A DNA stretch of 33,041 bases. Source: WFQV01 sp964611145. GTDB taxonomy: Bacteria; Bacteroidota; Ignavibacteria; Ignavibacteriales; Melioribacteraceae. Of the stretch, positions 32,952-33,041 are shown in pieces. The position numbers and the translations under genes were made by a program. The DNA lies in NCBI GenBank assembly GCA_964611145.1, contig CAZSYM010000023.1, positions 1 to 33,041 of the forward strand, written 5' to 3'. Each line of letters starts with the position of its first letter. The first letter of the stretch is position 1. The notes under the pieces are model-generated. The model ran no database searches, was not told where the DNA came from, and saw only the letters and a program-made list of their open reading frames with translations.

Positions 32952-33041
32952 CTGTTCTCCTTAATTTTTTTAGGCTGACAAAAATAATCAAGATTTTATG
33001 ATTTTACAATAAAAATATACTGAAAATCAAGGAGCAGAGGA
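32952..33041. promoter_or_regulatory. AT-rich leader of the glutamine synthetase homologue
   Basis: On the minus strand, AAGGAG sits just before ATG 32951 and the remaining bases are AT-rich, as for a promoter region; no clear -7 element was fixed. On the plus strand AAGGAG at 33029-33034 could be the ribosome site of a gene starting beyond the window. Confidence 0.3.

Overview
The window is 33 kb of densely packed bacterial chromosome. It holds 24 protein genes, one TPP riboswitch, and no rRNA, tRNA, CRISPR array or insertion sequence that I could see. Several traits point to the Bacteroidota/Chlorobiota superphylum, most likely an Ignavibacteria- or Kryptonia-like lineage. These are a TTTG-N19-TAnnTTTG promoter ahead of the riboswitch, a TonB receptor with an N-terminal carboxypeptidase-like domain under thiamine control, fused E1 alpha/beta 2-oxoacid dehydrogenase, a ~500-residue glutamine synthetase of the type I associate with that group, and a pyruvoyl-type arginine decarboxylase. 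Unlike most Bacteroidetes, many genes carry strong Shine-Dalgarno sites, and TTG/GTG starts are common. Assignment below superphylum is inference.

Layout, left to right. (1) 87-5125, plus: glutamate dehydrogenase; a large ATP-grasp protein related to the N-terminal domain of PEP synthase; then, overlapping by 4 bases, a HisH-like protein that has lost its catalytic Cys and His. (2) 5230-7478, plus: smpB, tyrS and pyruvoyl-dependent arginine decarboxylase, tightly spaced. (3) 12399-7511, minus: AI-2E-family membrane protein, beta-CASP metallo-beta-lactamase nuclease, an unidentified outer-membrane beta-barrel candidate, and an RsbW-like anti-sigma/ATPase. (4) 12748-18415, plus: a nearly complete 2-oxoacid dehydrogenase operon (E3 lpdA, lipoyl transferase lipB, fused E1, E2 with two lipoyl domains). 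(5) 18467-22781, plus: a GT4 glycosyltransferase, an ABC permease, an ABC ATPase whose Q-loop, signature and H-loop are all degenerate, and an acyl-CoA carboxyltransferase beta subunit. (6) 22889-25927, plus: a lipoprotein lytic transglycosylase with eight LysM repeats. (7) 25945-30711, plus: promoter, TPP riboswitch with a readable terminator/antiterminator switch, TonB receptor, thiamine pyrophosphokinase and a sodium:solute symporter. (8) 32951-30713, minus: glutamine synthetase family protein and a calcineurin-like phosphoesterase.

How they fit together. The 2-oxoacid dehydrogenase cluster carries its own E3 and lipoylation enzyme. The thiamine cluster forms an uptake-to-cofactor route: outer-membrane import, inner-membrane import, then phosphorylation to TPP, which is the cofactor of the E1 enzyme ~10 kb upstream. 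Glutamate dehydrogenase and the glutamine synthetase homologue lie at opposite ends.

The most unusual items are the HisH-like pseudo-glutaminase coupled to the PEP-synthase-like ATP-grasp protein, the ABC ATPase with degenerate catalytic loops, and the symporter as a candidate thiamine importer. All assignments come from reading motifs; no database search was run.
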